Shown in pieces: positions 31,770 to 44,338 of a DNA stretch of 64,000 bases. The translations under genes were made by a program, and so were the position numbers. The notes beneath the pieces were generated by a model. The model saw only the letters and a program-made list of their open reading frames with translations. It ran no database searches and had not been told where the DNA came from. The stretch comes from Didymella arachidicola (lineage: Eukaryota; Ascomycota; Dothideomycetes; Pleosporales; Didymellaceae). The stretch covers positions 1,178,001 to 1,242,000 of the forward strand of contig CM049989.1 of NCBI GenBank assembly GCA_016630955.3. The letters run 5' to 3'. Within the stretch, counting starts at the first letter, position 1. Each line of letters begins with the position of its first letter.

Positions 31770-33500
31770 ATGGCCGCGCCACTTGCCCACCTGATTGCCC
31801 GCGCTGGCGCACTGCCTGTGCTCGCAGCCGCCCTCCTCACCTACGCTGTGGCCCTCGCCGTCTACAGGCTGTATTGGCACCCTCTTGCCAGGTTCCCCGG
31901 TCCGCGACTCGCTGCTGTGACTTCGTGGTACGAGGGCTACTACGAGATCGTCAAGAACGGCCATTACTCGCGCAAAATCTCCAAGCTGCATGACGAATAT
32001 GGTAACCACTGACCAGTAACCACTGCCTTGGGTCTGTATGTAATTGACACATCGTGTCAGGCCCCATTATCCGCGTAGCCCCCCACGAGCTGCACATCCG
32101 CGACCCGCGCTTCTTTGATGAGTTCTATGCAAAGAACCTCCACCTTGACAAGGAGGGATGGGACGTCCGCTTCGGCACAGAGGGCGGCGTCCTGACCACC
32201 GTGAATGCCGCGTTCCACAAACGCCGCCGTGCCGCACTGAGTCCCATGTAAGGATCTCCTGTCAATTCTCCGACATGCAGTCACCACGCGGACTGCTGCT
32301 CCCCGATTCGTGTCACTGCCAAGGCTGACGCGCCCCAGGTTCTCGAGACGCTCTATACTGGACTTCATTCACATCATCTACCGCCACATCGACACCTTCT
32401 CCATCCGCATGCAGGAGTTTGAGGCTCGGAAAGAGCCAATGAACCTGACCCATGCTTTCCCTGCGTTAACCGGCGATATCATCATGGACTACTTCTTTGG
32501 GTTCAACTACGCCCAACTCAAGCACCCAGAGTTCGAGTCGTTCCATGATGCCTTCCAAAAAATCGGTGGAGCAGGACACATTGCTACACAGTTCCCACTG
32601 ATGATTCCGGTATGTTTGGACATCATGTCATCTGCGGGTAATTGACAGGGCGTCTAGATGATGAACTCGATCCCAGATGCAGTCACTGAATGGCTTCAAC
32701 CCGCCGCAAAGAACATCCTCAAGTTCAAGCGCGATCAGTGGAACAACATTGGGCGCACCATGACAGGCGAACCTGTAAAGACCAATGACGCAAAGAAAAC
32801 CATCTTCCAGGAAATTCTCCAGTCCAAGCTCCCAGAAGAGGACAAGACACAGAAGCGTCTCGCAGAAGAAGCCCAAATCGTCGTTGGAGGCGGCGTGGAG
32901 ACGACCGCCTTCGCGCTCTGCATTGCAACATTCCACATCATCAACACACCCCGCATCTACGAGCGCCTCCATACCGACCTCGTCGCTGCGTTCCCCAACC
33001 GCTCGAGCCTGGAACTGTACCCTCTTGAACAAATGCCGTACCTCAAAGCTTGCATCATGGAGGCCGTCAGGCTTTCCTATGGCCTCAGCGCACGCAATCC
33101 TCGCACTCGCCGCACCACGCCCTTGCAGTACAAGAACTGGACGATCCCGCCCAACACCAATGTCTCCATGACCATCCCAGAGGTCTCGCACGATGAGACC
33201 CTCTTCCCCAACTCGCAAGAGTACATTCCTGAGCGCTGGCTCGACAATCCAGTTGCGCCGGACGGCCTGCCTCTCGAACGCTATCTCGTGTGTTTCGGCC
33301 GCGGGACGAGGTCGTGTCTAGGTATCAATCTAGCTTGGACAGAGTTGTATCTGATACTCGGCATGATGTTCAGGAGGTACAAGTTCGAGCTGCACGAGCC
33401 GAGTTTGGACGACGTGCAGCTTGGGCATGACTTTTTTATTCCCGTCACGAGGCTGGATGCCAAGGGTGTAAGGGTGTTTGTTGAGAGCGTGGGCCATTGA
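31770..33500 (+). CDS. Cytochrome P450 monooxygenase
   Basis: Four exons: 31770..32001, 32061..32247, 32339..32609 and 32658..33500; introns of 59, 91 and 48 nt; 510 residues. It has an N-terminal membrane anchor (about residues 13-35), a Pro-rich hinge (LARFPGPRLAAV), a C-helix region WDVRFGTEGG..FHKRRRAALSPMF, an I-helix with GGGVETT, the ExxR motif in EAVR, the PERW motif (IPERWLDN) and the heme loop FGRGTRSCLG with the axial Cys near residue 450. All core motifs are present, so the enzyme should be active at the ER membrane. The style resembles fungal secondary-metabolism P450s (trichodiene-oxygenase-like groups), but I cannot name the substrate. The neighbouring LaeA-like methyltransferase could be co-regulated; no synthase or other tailoring gene is nearby. 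Confidence 0.92.
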
Positions 33501-36500
33501 GGGATGCGGGATCTGTGTTGTTGGTTTAATTACGCTGCTTCTGCGCGACTCCGCGGTTGGATACCCTAGGGACTCTTGTTTATGCAGATACTGTTGGAAA
33601 ATGATGGGATGATGTTGAAAGATCCGGAGCTGTCGAACACCTCAAACACCACGATCTGGCGACGAAGATATCCATGGCATCAATGGTGCGCGATTGTCCC
33701 CATGATCGATGTCGGCGCCATGAATACTGGATTTGAAAAGGGTTGGGTTGTGTGGTTAGGAGCTTGGAATTCTTTGACTCGCCATTGGGCTCGATACGAT
33801 TATACACCATACAGCATCAAGCTGGCCGACGAGTCAAGGGAGATCGGGCCCCAAACGATATGGGCGTAGCCAACAGGTGTAGTTGAGCACGCTCAAAGTG
33901 ATCAAATACCTCTGAACCTTCTGGCTGAAGCTGCAAACCACGCAATGGGGGCACTTGAACATTGAACAGACGCCTGCTGTACACTATAAAAGCGGAAATG
34001 GCGGAATCCGGTACGCCCGAAACATGCACGTATTCCAACTCATCGCCCCTCTAAAGCAGACAAGAAGCACTTGTCAGCATGGAAGGGTGGTTATTACCAA
34101 AAAGTTGGAGCTTGCTCGCAGGTCCAGAATGGTGTTTGGCCACCGCACGATCCACCTGGAGACTGACTGTCGAGAGCTGTCGATCGACCGGCAGCGCGTA
34201 GACTGTCGCCGTGACATCCATTCGTACACGGGTCTGCCATGCAGCAACCCACAAATTTTGTACCGGTTTCACACATGTACCTTTTGTAATCAGCATGTTG
34301 TTCCCAAACGCTCTATAATACTGCCGTAGCTTCCACATATTGCCGTGTGAGTATAGCACAACGCATCGCGCCAGAGCAAGTGTCTTGGGCTTACCACTTC
34401 CCACCATCTGGGCAAAAGAACTCGCCCGGGTGAGCCGCCCGGTATGTGGGATCTGCCATGGCGATGATATCCCGATTTAGATCTCAGTGATACCTACGAA
34501 AGTACAGCGACTCAGAGTCAAGACTCAAGTAGATGGTTGAGAATTAGCAGACTCGGGAAGAATGGAAAGACACCGAGGAAAACACGAGCTGTGCCTGCTC
34601 ACGGTTCATAACTGTGCCTCTCAGGTCGCCAAGTCCTGCGAACCAGGTACAGCTCTATGCATAGCTGAGAGCCACGGCCCGAAACTGTGGCGGTCGACCT
34701 TTGTTGGAAGCCAGTGGAGGACAACCTTGGGGTATTGTGGACAAGCAGCCGTTGCTAGACTTGGGGTAGCGGCCTGTTAAAGCTTGCGCTCGCTGAGACG
34801 GTGGTTTGAAATAACATTTTGGGTAAGAAGCTCAATCAACGTTCCGTGAGGCATGGGCTAGCAAAGGCAGGTGAGGTTGACCAGTGCGAGTAATGCTGTT
34901 GGGGAGGCGAGGATGTAGAAGGATCCCTTGCTGAACTACCCCGTAAATTCCAAGGTTATATATAGGGCTGGCCGATCAGGCAATGACATTCGACGGTCGA
35001 TACCTGTCCGGGGAAGACTTTTGTCTACGTAGAATTGCAGTTGAGAATTCCCAGATGAGCGTTTGTCTGGACTTGTAGCCGTTGGCTCCCACGTCACAGC
35101 ACACGTAACAAGATTTAGAAAGGGCTCAAGTCTCTCGCATGTCCCATCTATGGCGACTGTGAAATCCACCAGCCACCAGTCTATCGGAAACTGGACACAT
35201 CCTGCATCTCATCATTTTGGTCATCATGAACCATTGGGAGTCTAGAGCAACAATCTGCGCTCCACGAGTACCTATGGTACCTAGGTCAGTACCAGCTCTG
35301 GTGTATCTCGTAGCGTTGATGCTATGGAATTCATGTTCGAGCGCAGTCAAGTACCGCATTATATAAAGAAAGGTGAAGTCTGCCTTGGGACCCTGTCAGG
35401 AACTGCCGGTTGGTGGCTCATGGTCCGAAATCCCCCGTGACGCGACAGCCGCTCGCAACAGCGACAGGACGCTCTCTTGGCATCTTCGCGCAAATACTGA
35501 ACCCCAAGTAAAATGAGGTGAAATCTATACAGCAGACCAGCCAATGGCCACTATGTCTCAGCAGAGAGTCTTTTCGTAAAGATCATTTCAATCTCTTACT
35601 GGGTGCTCATCCAACTAACCCGCTGCGACCGAGTATTGCAAGACTTTGGTAGAGGACAGCCACCCAGGGTCGCTGTATAGGGCAAGACTCAGCCGGGTTT
35701 ACGCCCAAGATAAGTAGTTGAGAGTTCTTGTCTGCTCCCCGGTTCTCACAATCAAGTGTGGTATTGGAGTCCAGTCCAATCTGACCACTTACGTGAAGTG
35801 ACTTAAGAACGATTGAGACCTCCAAGCGTTGCGATGTTCCTTCATGGGATGAGAATCAAAGAGGTGGCCCCAAGACTTACTTGCCATTTCAGTCTACAGT
35901 CTCCCCAAAGAGTGATAGACCCTTGCGCAGGAGCAGAAGAGGGGAGCAGAACTGATAATGCAGCAGACCAACTGTACGACATGCCAAGTCAGCCACACAT
36001 ATACCATAGCTAAAATCTTCTGAGCAGCCACTCAACAAAGTGCGCAGATGTCTTAAAGAGCTCTCCAAGGCCGCGTTGCTTATTCGAAATCCTGATCGCA
36101 TGGTAAATTGGGGGGCATTCAGTGTCATCGCAGAGGGATCTTGCAGTCCGAAAAGTCCTTTGGTGGCTGCAATGTCTCCGCCACAGCTGCGACTTAATTG
36201 CTTTTTCTGAGTTTGCCTGAGTGTTGATCAAAAGCTCTTGTGTGCGGTACGCTAATGTGACGTAAAAGTCAACCTTGTTCGCGAGCAACGGCCAATTCGG
36301 TCGACGTAAGGTATGATTAATTTCACCAAAGGCCTTGACACCCTGAACGCATGACTTGAACGTCCAGATATATAAGATCGTTGCCAATCCGTCGGAGCCT
36401 GGGACCACGAATCCTTCCTTTCCCCTTGAGCTTGCACGCGGACTGATCTTAGAGGCCAGGTTGCAATTGTGCTTTCCCTAAGACAGAGCTGATCTTACAC

Positions 36501-39218
36501 AAGAGAATTTGATCGTCACACATGCTTTACTGCCAAGATGATCTGCTGCCCTTGGCGCAGGACTGCCGCGCAGCATTTTGGAGAGAGCGAGCACTGACTG
36601 TGAAGCAGCTTCGGCGGAAGCACAACCTTAACGTGCCTGATCGACTCTTATACATGACAAGCAAGGAAAGATTGCGCCCCAAGCTTTGCCTTGTGATGGT
36701 TATTGCCCTCGCTCATCTGAACAACCCGTTTGAAACGATGAAGCAGACGACAAACGCCTTCCGCATGAAGTCCTGTCTTCTCCCTGGCGTGACGGATGGG
36801 CATAGATCGTTGCTTCTTTTCTCTGATCGAAACCGAAGGTCCCGACTCGACGGTGCGAACATTTCTACGTCTCAAAAGACACGGAAGATTGCGTGAGCCC
36901 GGTACGTGTGTTCCCAGTGCGTTCTCATGCCAACAAGTCGTTGTCCCCCGCTAGCTTTAGACCATATGCTCGATTCAGATGTCACAGGACGGAAATGATC
37001 ACCACAAGGATGCGTACCACTGCTCTAGTGATCACAAAGGGTGCACCATGTCAAATCTCGATCGCTGCCAAGCGCGGAAGATGACGACTCGATGTGCCCA
37101 GAATTCCTCTGCTTGCCAAGTTCACTGTAGAGGAGCAGTGTATTGCCAAGGGCGAGACCGGGCTTCATTGCGTGGGTTATTCGATCGGCGTGATCTTCCG
37201 GACCCGGCACAGGAGGAAAATAGACGCTGTGCAACAGCAGCGTGCTCAAGGTGGCAGGACCGTTCCAATCTCTGCTACCAAGTCTGATGATGTTTTGACT
37301 CTTGAATTGTCTCAGCTGTGGAGGCCAAGCCGCCAAGGTTTCTGGCAGAGGCAGTCAGGGAGGAATGAACAATTACTTTGATCAAGGCCTTCCCGCTCGG
37401 CATGCATGACTTATGGAGATGGTATCGGCTACAGCTCCGAGTGCTTGCATCTTAAGCCCGACAACGGCCAGAGATGAGGAGCACCAATGCAGCACAACGT
37501 TGATGGGGCTCTTGGCTGTGTAGGGTTTCAGGAGGTTGCGGTGCGCTTGCCGTGTTCGACGTAACAATGTGTTCCAACCCCACACAAAGCACGAGCCCTC
37601 ATATCTCCAGCTGCATCGTTGTATCCACAGCAAACGTGTGAAGCAGTAAGCGGTCAAGGAAAGACCTCCTGCCCCATCCGTGTTGTACATGCTTCTGACA
37701 GCGTCAGAGCAACTGCACAGGCGGCTCGGGCAAAAGCTCCAACTCACCGCCAGTGGCTCGCAGTAATCCCTCATCGTAATCCGGGGCCTCAGGCCATGAA
37801 TCCTCTGCCAGTCTGGATCAACTATGTGAACGTCAATTCTTATAACTTGCGAGTACTTGGAGACAACCTCAAATTGTCGCTGCATTCCAGCAACCATCAC
37901 CACCGCTGCCCGAAGATTTCAATCGCAGGATCGCTTCTGATGACTTTGTGGGGAAAAGGTCGTGTGCGCAAACCACCCCCCACGGAAATGTCGTGCATGG
38001 GTTCCTAGCGGCAAGTCTCCGGCCAAGGCTTTTTTTGAAATTGGTGCAAAAGACTCAATTTTGCAAACATTGGGCCACAACTGCAGCTTTCGTACGAGCT
38101 GGTGTGTGTGTGTCAAGACTGTGTCTGATTGTGCATGGGCTTGTGTGCACCGTCCCGCTGCTTTTCGATGCGCGGAAGCATCCAAGGCATTTGCGGGATT
38201 TACACGGATTGGGTAAGGCCATCAAGGACGTCCTGCAGGTGCCGTGCTGACGTTCGCCAGCGCAGGACGAGAGACAGTTTGCGTTGCCAGGACATTCGAG
38301 CCGCTGTCGCTCTTGACTGATTTAGTACAGCAAGCTGAAGATCTTATGACACTGAGGTGCATCTTTCAGTTGCTCGAATTCTATCGTCGAGGCCAGCTAG
38401 TCATGTTCGAGAGGGTGCGCACGAGGGTCGTCATTCGAGCCATCGCTGTCTGTTAGGAGCAATAGGGAGTGTAACCTCAATCAAAAGCTTGCGCCGATGC
38501 GAGGTCGAGGTCCGCTGTGGTGGGTGTCTAAGAAATGGCTTGAAAGTTCGGCGCTCACACAGCACTTGCATCCGATCATCTGCAGGTGCGCTCGAGCTGT
38601 GGGGGTCGAATTGCAGGGGGGCACTTAGCGCGCCCAATTGAGCATGGTTTTCTCTGCGGCCTGCAGCGTCTGCCATTATCCTGGGTCCTACATATCTTCC
38701 CCGATCCCTGGTGAAGACCCGCATTTCAACGCTTCATTTGCACGTTTTGTTGAACATCTTCGGTAGCGCCAGACAGTATTCGGGTAAGAAGACCCTTCTG
38801 ATGCTTTCCGCCATCAGCGCCAGCTTTTCCGAAATCCTTCGACCCACACTTGGAGCGAACAAGCGAGCCAGTGGACGTCACTGCCGACTGTCTTATACTG
38901 ACTTGGCCCCTCTGTCGCTTGTTAGCTTTTGAACTCAGGCCACACCTTACTCCAAGTCACATTTCACCTCCGGATCCTTCATTTCACTTGGATTGTTCTG
39001 ATGACACAAGCCCGCTTGGATGGCGTATTCAAGGCTGGACACTTCTTCGACCCTCTCACGCTCTACTCCCCTTCGCCCTCTTGAAGCAACATACCATCGA
39101 CCGAGCCCACTTCAAAGAGCCTAACATCGTAACCAATCTTCGCCAACACCAAAAAAAAATAACCTTCATCCTGCATGATACCTTCAACGCACACGCAAGG
39201 CTGAATTCCCCTCTCAAC
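33501..39218. other. 5.7-kb gene-poor region
   Basis: The longest stretch in the window without a supported gene. It contains only short open frames; the largest (132 codons on the minus strand at 36010-36408 and 124 codons on the plus strand at 36522-36896) match no domain I know. No transposon ends, tRNA or long repeat noticed. The last few hundred bases must hold the promoter of the downstream kinase gene. Confidence 0.5.
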
Positions 39219-41375
39219 ATGACAGCGCCTGATACAGACCTCTCGATTAAGACAGACACGCTGTACGACGTACATTTCTCAGCTGAGCATTTTCAACGTC
39301 GAAATTCACGAATGGTGGAGTTTCACCAGGCTATTGAGGAGGAAGCTGAGAGCATACGAACAGCAAGCGAGTGTGCTGAACCTCTAACGCCAACCAGCCA
39401 TACCAGTGAAGGTACTGCTTTCTCGCACCCGTTTCGCACGGAGGAACATGGAGACGAAGTACATGTAACGACCAAGACTGCAGCCGATCTGAAGCCCGTT
39501 TTTCTAGCGCCACGAACTGCACAGCCTGAGGCGAAGCTTGAAACACGGCCCACTTCAGCGCACGCAGATGCGAAGGCGACAGCTCAGTACGAAAGCAAAT
39601 TACAGGCTGAGAAGCGCGGATTCAGACAGCATATTGGGTCGTTCGTTCGAGGCAAGCTCCATCGACGCAACACACCTAAGGAAGAACGGGAACAGCCGAG
39701 CCCAGACCCGCAAGATGCTCGTCAGAACAAAGAGGCAGAGCTCAAGGCAAGCCCTACAGCTACTGCACTTTTTATTAACGAAACCGCCGGCAACGATCAC
39801 TCAACGACCTCCGTGACTCAGAGCGGTAGAAGACTAAGCTCCTTCTCGCTGTCCAGGAGTCCTCCAAGGACTTCGCGAGCAGCCACCCCTCCACCACTCA
39901 CGGATTCACCGGCGTCTACCACATATAACGACGATCAGGAGAAGGATTTGCGCCTCGAGAGGAAGCCCGTGTCTTCCACAACCTTGTCGAGCATGAACCC
40001 CGCACGGCCTGGTATCTCGTGGGCTGATAAAGGACCTGGGAACAAACGCCACACTTGGTCACGGAGACGCTCGGCAAGTACCGATCATATGCCACAGCTC
40101 GGTAAAGATGACGAGAAGCCTACAGCGGGAATGCTGAATACCTTCTCGAAACCACCTGAGAAGGGTGTCGGAATGAAGGCTCGACGACTCAGTCTGAACT
40201 TGCCCAGCGACTTCATCATCGACCAGTGCGAGTTGGAGAAAGAGTTCAAGAGCTCGAGCCTAATGCCAGGCAAGCGAGGGAAGGTCCTGGGAAAGGGTGC
40301 AACAGCCGAAGTTCGTATCATGGCTCGTAGAGGTGTGTCGAGAGACGAGCAATTGGTCGCTGTCAAGATCTTTCGCGAGCGGGACCCTGAAGAAACCGAG
40401 GAAGATTACATCATGAAGATCAAGTCTGAGTACAGTATTGCTCAGAGCTTGCATCATCCAAACATAGTTGAGACTCTCCGTCTATGCACGAATCGCGGTC
40501 GCTGGAACCACGTCATGGAGTATTGCACCCATGGCGAGATCTACTCCCTAGTCGAACGCAAGCTGTTCGCCCCTGGCGTCGAGGGGTTTTATAGTCGTGA
40601 AGACCGCTTATGTTTCTTTAAACAGCTACTTCGAGGCGTTGACTACCTACACAGTCACGGTATCGCACATCGGGATATCAAGCTGGAGAACCTACTAGTC
40701 GATAAAAATGGCCGCCTTAAAATCTCCGACTTCGGTGTTGCCGAAGTGTTCAGCGGTGAGCACCCAGGCCTTCGTGCATCCGGAGGGCAGTGTGGAAAGA
40801 ACATGGGCGCTGTTCGTCTATCAGCTCCTGGGATCTGTGGAAGTCTCCCATACATTGCGCCCGAAGTGCTTGCGAAGAAAGGATTTTACGATCCACGTCC
40901 CCTCGATGTGTGGTCTTGCGCCATCGTTTATATCACCATGACCTTTGGCGGTTGCCCGTGGCAGGCCGCTAAGTCTGAGTTCGAGTACTATGCCCGATTC
41001 AAGAGAGGTTGGCAAGATTGGCTGAAGGATCACCCCGGCGGCGACCTCTTCGACGGTCCCCAAGGATACCCAAGGTGCGGCAAGCTTTTCAATATGATCG
41101 AGGGACCAGCAATCAGACATCTCATCCTCAGAATGCTACATCCGATTCCAGAAAAGCGAGTCACGATTCGCGAGGTCTTGAACACCAGTCTTATCCGAAA
41201 TATCGACTGTTGTGCCCCAGAGAGCTTCGAGGATCCAAGGTGTTGCTCCAGCAGCGGCATCAGGCCCAGCTCAGCGCACAGCAGGCTTTCTCCGAAGAAA
41301 CCCCTGCATCATCACATACCTCCCAAACCTGAGCACAAGTCTCGCATACACATGTTCGAGGTGGGCGAGGCTTGA
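39219..41375 (+). CDS. HAL4/HAL5-like serine/threonine protein kinase
   Basis: 718 residues from ATG 39219, no intron. The first 350 residues are Ser/Pro/Arg-rich and disordered. The kinase domain runs from about 365 to 680: glycine loop GKGATAEV, lysine in VAVKIF, catalytic loop HRDIKLEN, DFG in ISDFGVAEVF, APE in YIAPEVL and a C-lobe with WSCAIVYITM. Sequence such as MEYCTHGEIYSLVERKLF is characteristic of the fungal Npr1/Hal5 group. Yeast members stabilise nutrient transporters and the Trk potassium uptake system at the plasma membrane; this assignment is by family, and the actual client is unknown. The reading frame is open for 123 codons upstream of the ATG without another ATG. Confidence 0.88.
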   Translation: MTAPDTDLSIKTDTLYDVHFSAEHFQRRNSRMVEFHQAIEEEAESIRTASECAEPLTPTSHTSEGTAFSHPFRTEEHGDEVHVTTKTAADLKPVFLAPRTAQPEAKLETRPTSAHADAKATAQYESKLQAEKRGFRQHIGSFVRGKLHRRNTPKEEREQPSPDPQDARQNKEAELKASPTATALFINETAGNDHSTTSVTQSGRRLSSFSLSRSPPRTSRAATPPPLTDSPASTTYNDDQEKDLRLERKPVSSTTLSSMNPARPGISWADKGPGNKRHTWSRRRSASTDHMPQLGKDDEKPTAGMLNTFSKPPEKGVGMKARRLSLNLPSDFIIDQCELEKEFKSSSLMPGKRGKVLGKGATAEVRIMARRGVSRDEQLVAVKIFRERDPEETEEDYIMKIKSEYSIAQSLHHPNIVETLRLCTNRGRWNHVMEYCTHGEIYSLVERKLFAPGVEGFYSREDRLCFFKQLLRGVDYLHSHGIAHRDIKLENLLVDKNGRLKISDFGVAEVFSGEHPGLRASGGQCGKNMGAVRLSAPGICGSLPYIAPEVLAKKGFYDPRPLDVWSCAIVYITMTFGGCPWQAAKSEFEYYARFKRGWQDWLKDHPGGDLFDGPQGYPRCGKLFNMIEGPAIRHLILRMLHPIPEKRVTIREVLNTSLIRNIDCCAPESFEDPRCCSSSGIRPSSAHSRLSPKKPLHHHIPPKPEHKSRIHMFEVGEA

Positions 41376-43066
41376 GCACTATATTCGTACGTTTCTTAAT
41401 ACTGCATTAAACGGCGTTTACATAAGCGTAGCATAGCGTGTCAAAAAATGGTCACTTGTTTACCGTTAACTTGTCACACAGCGAGTAGGACTTCAGTGTA
41501 TGCATATAGAATCCTGTAGTGAGCCAGCACTCCCATATCATGTTGCAACATCTAACGGTTGATATGTCCCGCCTTGACTGTGTCTTGACGAGTACTGTGC
41601 TCTTCAGGTGCATTCTGATTAGGGGCATCACAATCGGTTGACCTGCTTAATACGGCAGATCACAGCGTTGATAATTTGTACCAAACATGCCCTCGAGAGC
41701 CCCCCAAACACATCGATCGACTGCAACCACGGGCACAATGCTCTATCAGTGCTCACGTCCTTCTGATACCATCTCTTTTTGTTATCGCACTGTAGTCCTG
41801 GAAGTGGCAGTTGTAACCTCCTTTTCCGCCCATCCCTTTGGCCGGCATGGCGCCGAGTACAGAAGCGAGATAAACCTCACAAGGATCACATCATCACACC
41901 ATGCCTTCGTCCGCATTGGAACCCAAATCCATCGCAAACCAAGATCCTTGGTGACGCAACAGCGGAAGCAATGGCAGGCGGCGAGATCAATTGCGATTTC
42001 AAAGCGGGCCACAGAACTCAATCCTCGGTCGCGATGTGTCGAGTTATCTTTTAGCTAGCTTGGCTTTCCCTGTCAGATCACCTATCCTGTACGCTTCCCG
42101 CTGATATCAACAGCAGTGGATCCACTGGAATCACTGGGACCACGGGTTGCTGCATGTGTCGCAATCGGGCGCCTCTAGCGCATTGGTGTGATCAAAGCCA
42201 ATGCTTTGAAACGATGCCCCAAGGCCCTCGACGAAGGAAATCAAGGTTGGAAACAACGTGGGCTTGGGACGAACCAGCGGCGTTCTCGGCGTGCATCGGA
42301 GGGTCGCCCGGTTGTTGCTCCGATAACGTGGCAAAACTGCAGGGTCGTTCCGTGGACCAGGTGAATCAAGGGTGTTGGTGGGGCATGTGCTTGTAACCCG
42401 TATCGCTCTCGCTGACAAGATCGAAAGCCAGGAGCAGTCATGGCGGAGGAGTGCAACCGTGAGCCGGAGGGAATCATATGAGACTGCTTGGAGCGGTAAG
42501 GATCAAACAGCCGTTCGCATACTCTGGTTTCGTCTGATCCTCCGTACCAAAGATACCGTCATGCCGCTGATTTGGGTACAACATGACTTTGCTCTACGCG
42601 GTTGCGAAGTGCGCGAACGTAGAAGAGATTCTACAGATGAGCATTACTGAGACTGGCTTTTGTGAAAGCTGTGCTTTTCGACCTTTAATCGATCAGACAG
42701 GAGGGAGGAAATCCTCAAGCTCGCAGGAACTCGGCCCCAGAGCCTTCTCTCACCGGTCATTGTTTGTGTCCAATCATGAAACCAGTGTACATCTTTTCCT
42801 TACACGGCTTCGTGTGTTAAGCTCAGATCTGCGGTGCTTATCATGCGTCAAGCCACTGTGACAGGAGCTTCTCTCCTACCGACACATGTGTCAGCCCTCA
42901 AGCCGCTGCAGAAGCTGCAGAAGCCCGAATAGCAGCACGTGGGGGTGATTGACCAATAGATCATAGTCATCCGTGGAACAAACGAGTATCTGACAATCTG
43001 TTTCATTCTCCGCATGAGTATGGTTTATTTATCAGCCACGGTCTTATCCAATGGATATACCAAACT
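41376..43066. other. Intergenic region between convergent kinase and SDR genes
   Basis: 1.7 kb between two convergent 3' ends. The open frames at 41687-42058 and 42154-42861 do not read as proteins. No RNA gene or repeat seen. Confidence 0.5.
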
Positions 43067-43864
43067 CTACATGAAGATACCGCCGCCATCGGTCCTAATC
43101 ATAGCACCATCCATATTATAATCCTTCATAATTCCCAAGAAGCTCTCAGCCACGCACTCGGGTCGACCTGGAGTACCCGTAGCCATCTTCTTGCTCATCT
43201 GCTCCATCAACTTGTCTTTCTCCTCTTGCGGCATCTTCCAAAGCTCGGTATCAACAACTCCAGGGCTGACGCCGTTGACCCTGATTGGCTTCATATCCAG
43301 TGCCAAGTTCCTGACCATGGCGTGGTGACCACCCGCAAAAGATCCAATGACGCTCCAGTCCGGCATTGGACGTTCGCTGATGCTACCAGTGGTGATGATG
43401 TAGCTGCTCTCGTGCGAGTTCTTGACATGCTGAGGGATAAACTTGGCTGCCAACAGAGGAGCGAAAAAGCGGATCTGGCCGGCTTGCAAGATCTTTTCCA
43501 TACTGAGATCAGCGAGCTTCATCGTGGCGAGCGCATCGCCTGCGGTGAAGATGACATGGTCCAGCTTGACGCCACCCATACCCTTGATAGTCCGCTCAAA
43601 GAGAGACTTCAATTCGGACTCCAAAGTATCAGACTTGGACAGATCTACTGTGTGACTGTGGACATTCGATCTCGCAGATGGGTATGTTGACTGCAACTTA
43701 GAGACAGCGGCCTCGACCTTAGAAGAATTCGACGACGCTATGGTGATAATTGCTCCAGATTCGAGACATGCTTCGGCGATACAGAAGCCAATGCCGGAAG
43801 ATCCACCGATGATCAGGACCCTCGAGCCTTGGAGCTTATTGGTGTATCTCCTCTGCTCAGACAT
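43067..43864 (-). CDS. Atypical short-chain dehydrogenase/reductase
   Basis: 265 residues from ATG 43864 (MSEQRRYTNKLQGSRVL), which places the cofactor loop at the usual distance from the start; the frame also has ATGs further upstream (for example 43951). The Rossmann motif is VLIIGGSSGIGF, followed by an HTVDLSKSD adenine-ribose contact region, and the post-catalytic IRVNGVSPGVVDTELW is standard. The classical active-site YxxxK is missing: after the catalytic-type Ser (ITTGSIS) the aligned positions read Ala and His (FAGGHHAMVRNLA). Fungi have a subgroup of SDRs with this RPxxxW...G pattern, so it may bind NAD(P) with altered or no redox activity. No pathway neighbour helps. Confidence 0.85.
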   Translation of the reverse strand: MSEQRRYTNKLQGSRVLIIGGSSGIGFCIAEACLESGAIITIASSNSSKVEAAVSKLQSTYPSARSNVHSHTVDLSKSDTLESELKSLFERTIKGMGGVKLDHVIFTAGDALATMKLADLSMEKILQAGQIRFFAPLLAAKFIPQHVKNSHESSYIITTGSISERPMPDWSVIGSFAGGHHAMVRNLALDMKPIRVNGVSPGVVDTELWKMPQEEKDKLMEQMSKKMATGTPGRPECVAESFLGIMKDYNMDGAMIRTDGGGIFM

Positions 43865-44338
43865 CTTGCCCGTGTTCAGATTTTGGCAGCTGGCAATTGC
43901 AACGTCCTCCTTGGTTGATTGAAGTATCGATGTTGGTGATGTCGTACTCATCAGTATGACGCAGAGCCCACGAAGATTTCTAATGCTGGCGCATTTAGTT
44001 GTTAGTTTTCTGAAGTACAAATGATGAGCAGTTGTAGATAACTTAAGCCGTCCTCGAGTACCCTTGATAAGTCGATGCGCTCATCACGAAGACGCGATGC
44101 ACGGATTTAGTCCGGTGTTATCGTCGGGTCCGTCCAGCATCCTAGCCGCCTTCTTCACCGCTTGCACCACACCTCAATTATGACATCATGTCTTTCGGCA
44201 TTCACCTGCAGAAAAAACACCGTCCAAGTGAGCAGACCTCGCACTTAGAGCAGGGAACAAATGTGTTCGCTAGAAAAAAAAGTGAAATTCTACACACGGG
44301 CCCTACGTCATGCGTTGGATATGCTATGCTTGGGGTAT
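43865..44338. other. Intergenic region between the SDR and EMC1 genes
   Basis: 474 bp with the SDR promoter and EMC1 3' flank. Nothing else seen. Confidence 0.5.
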
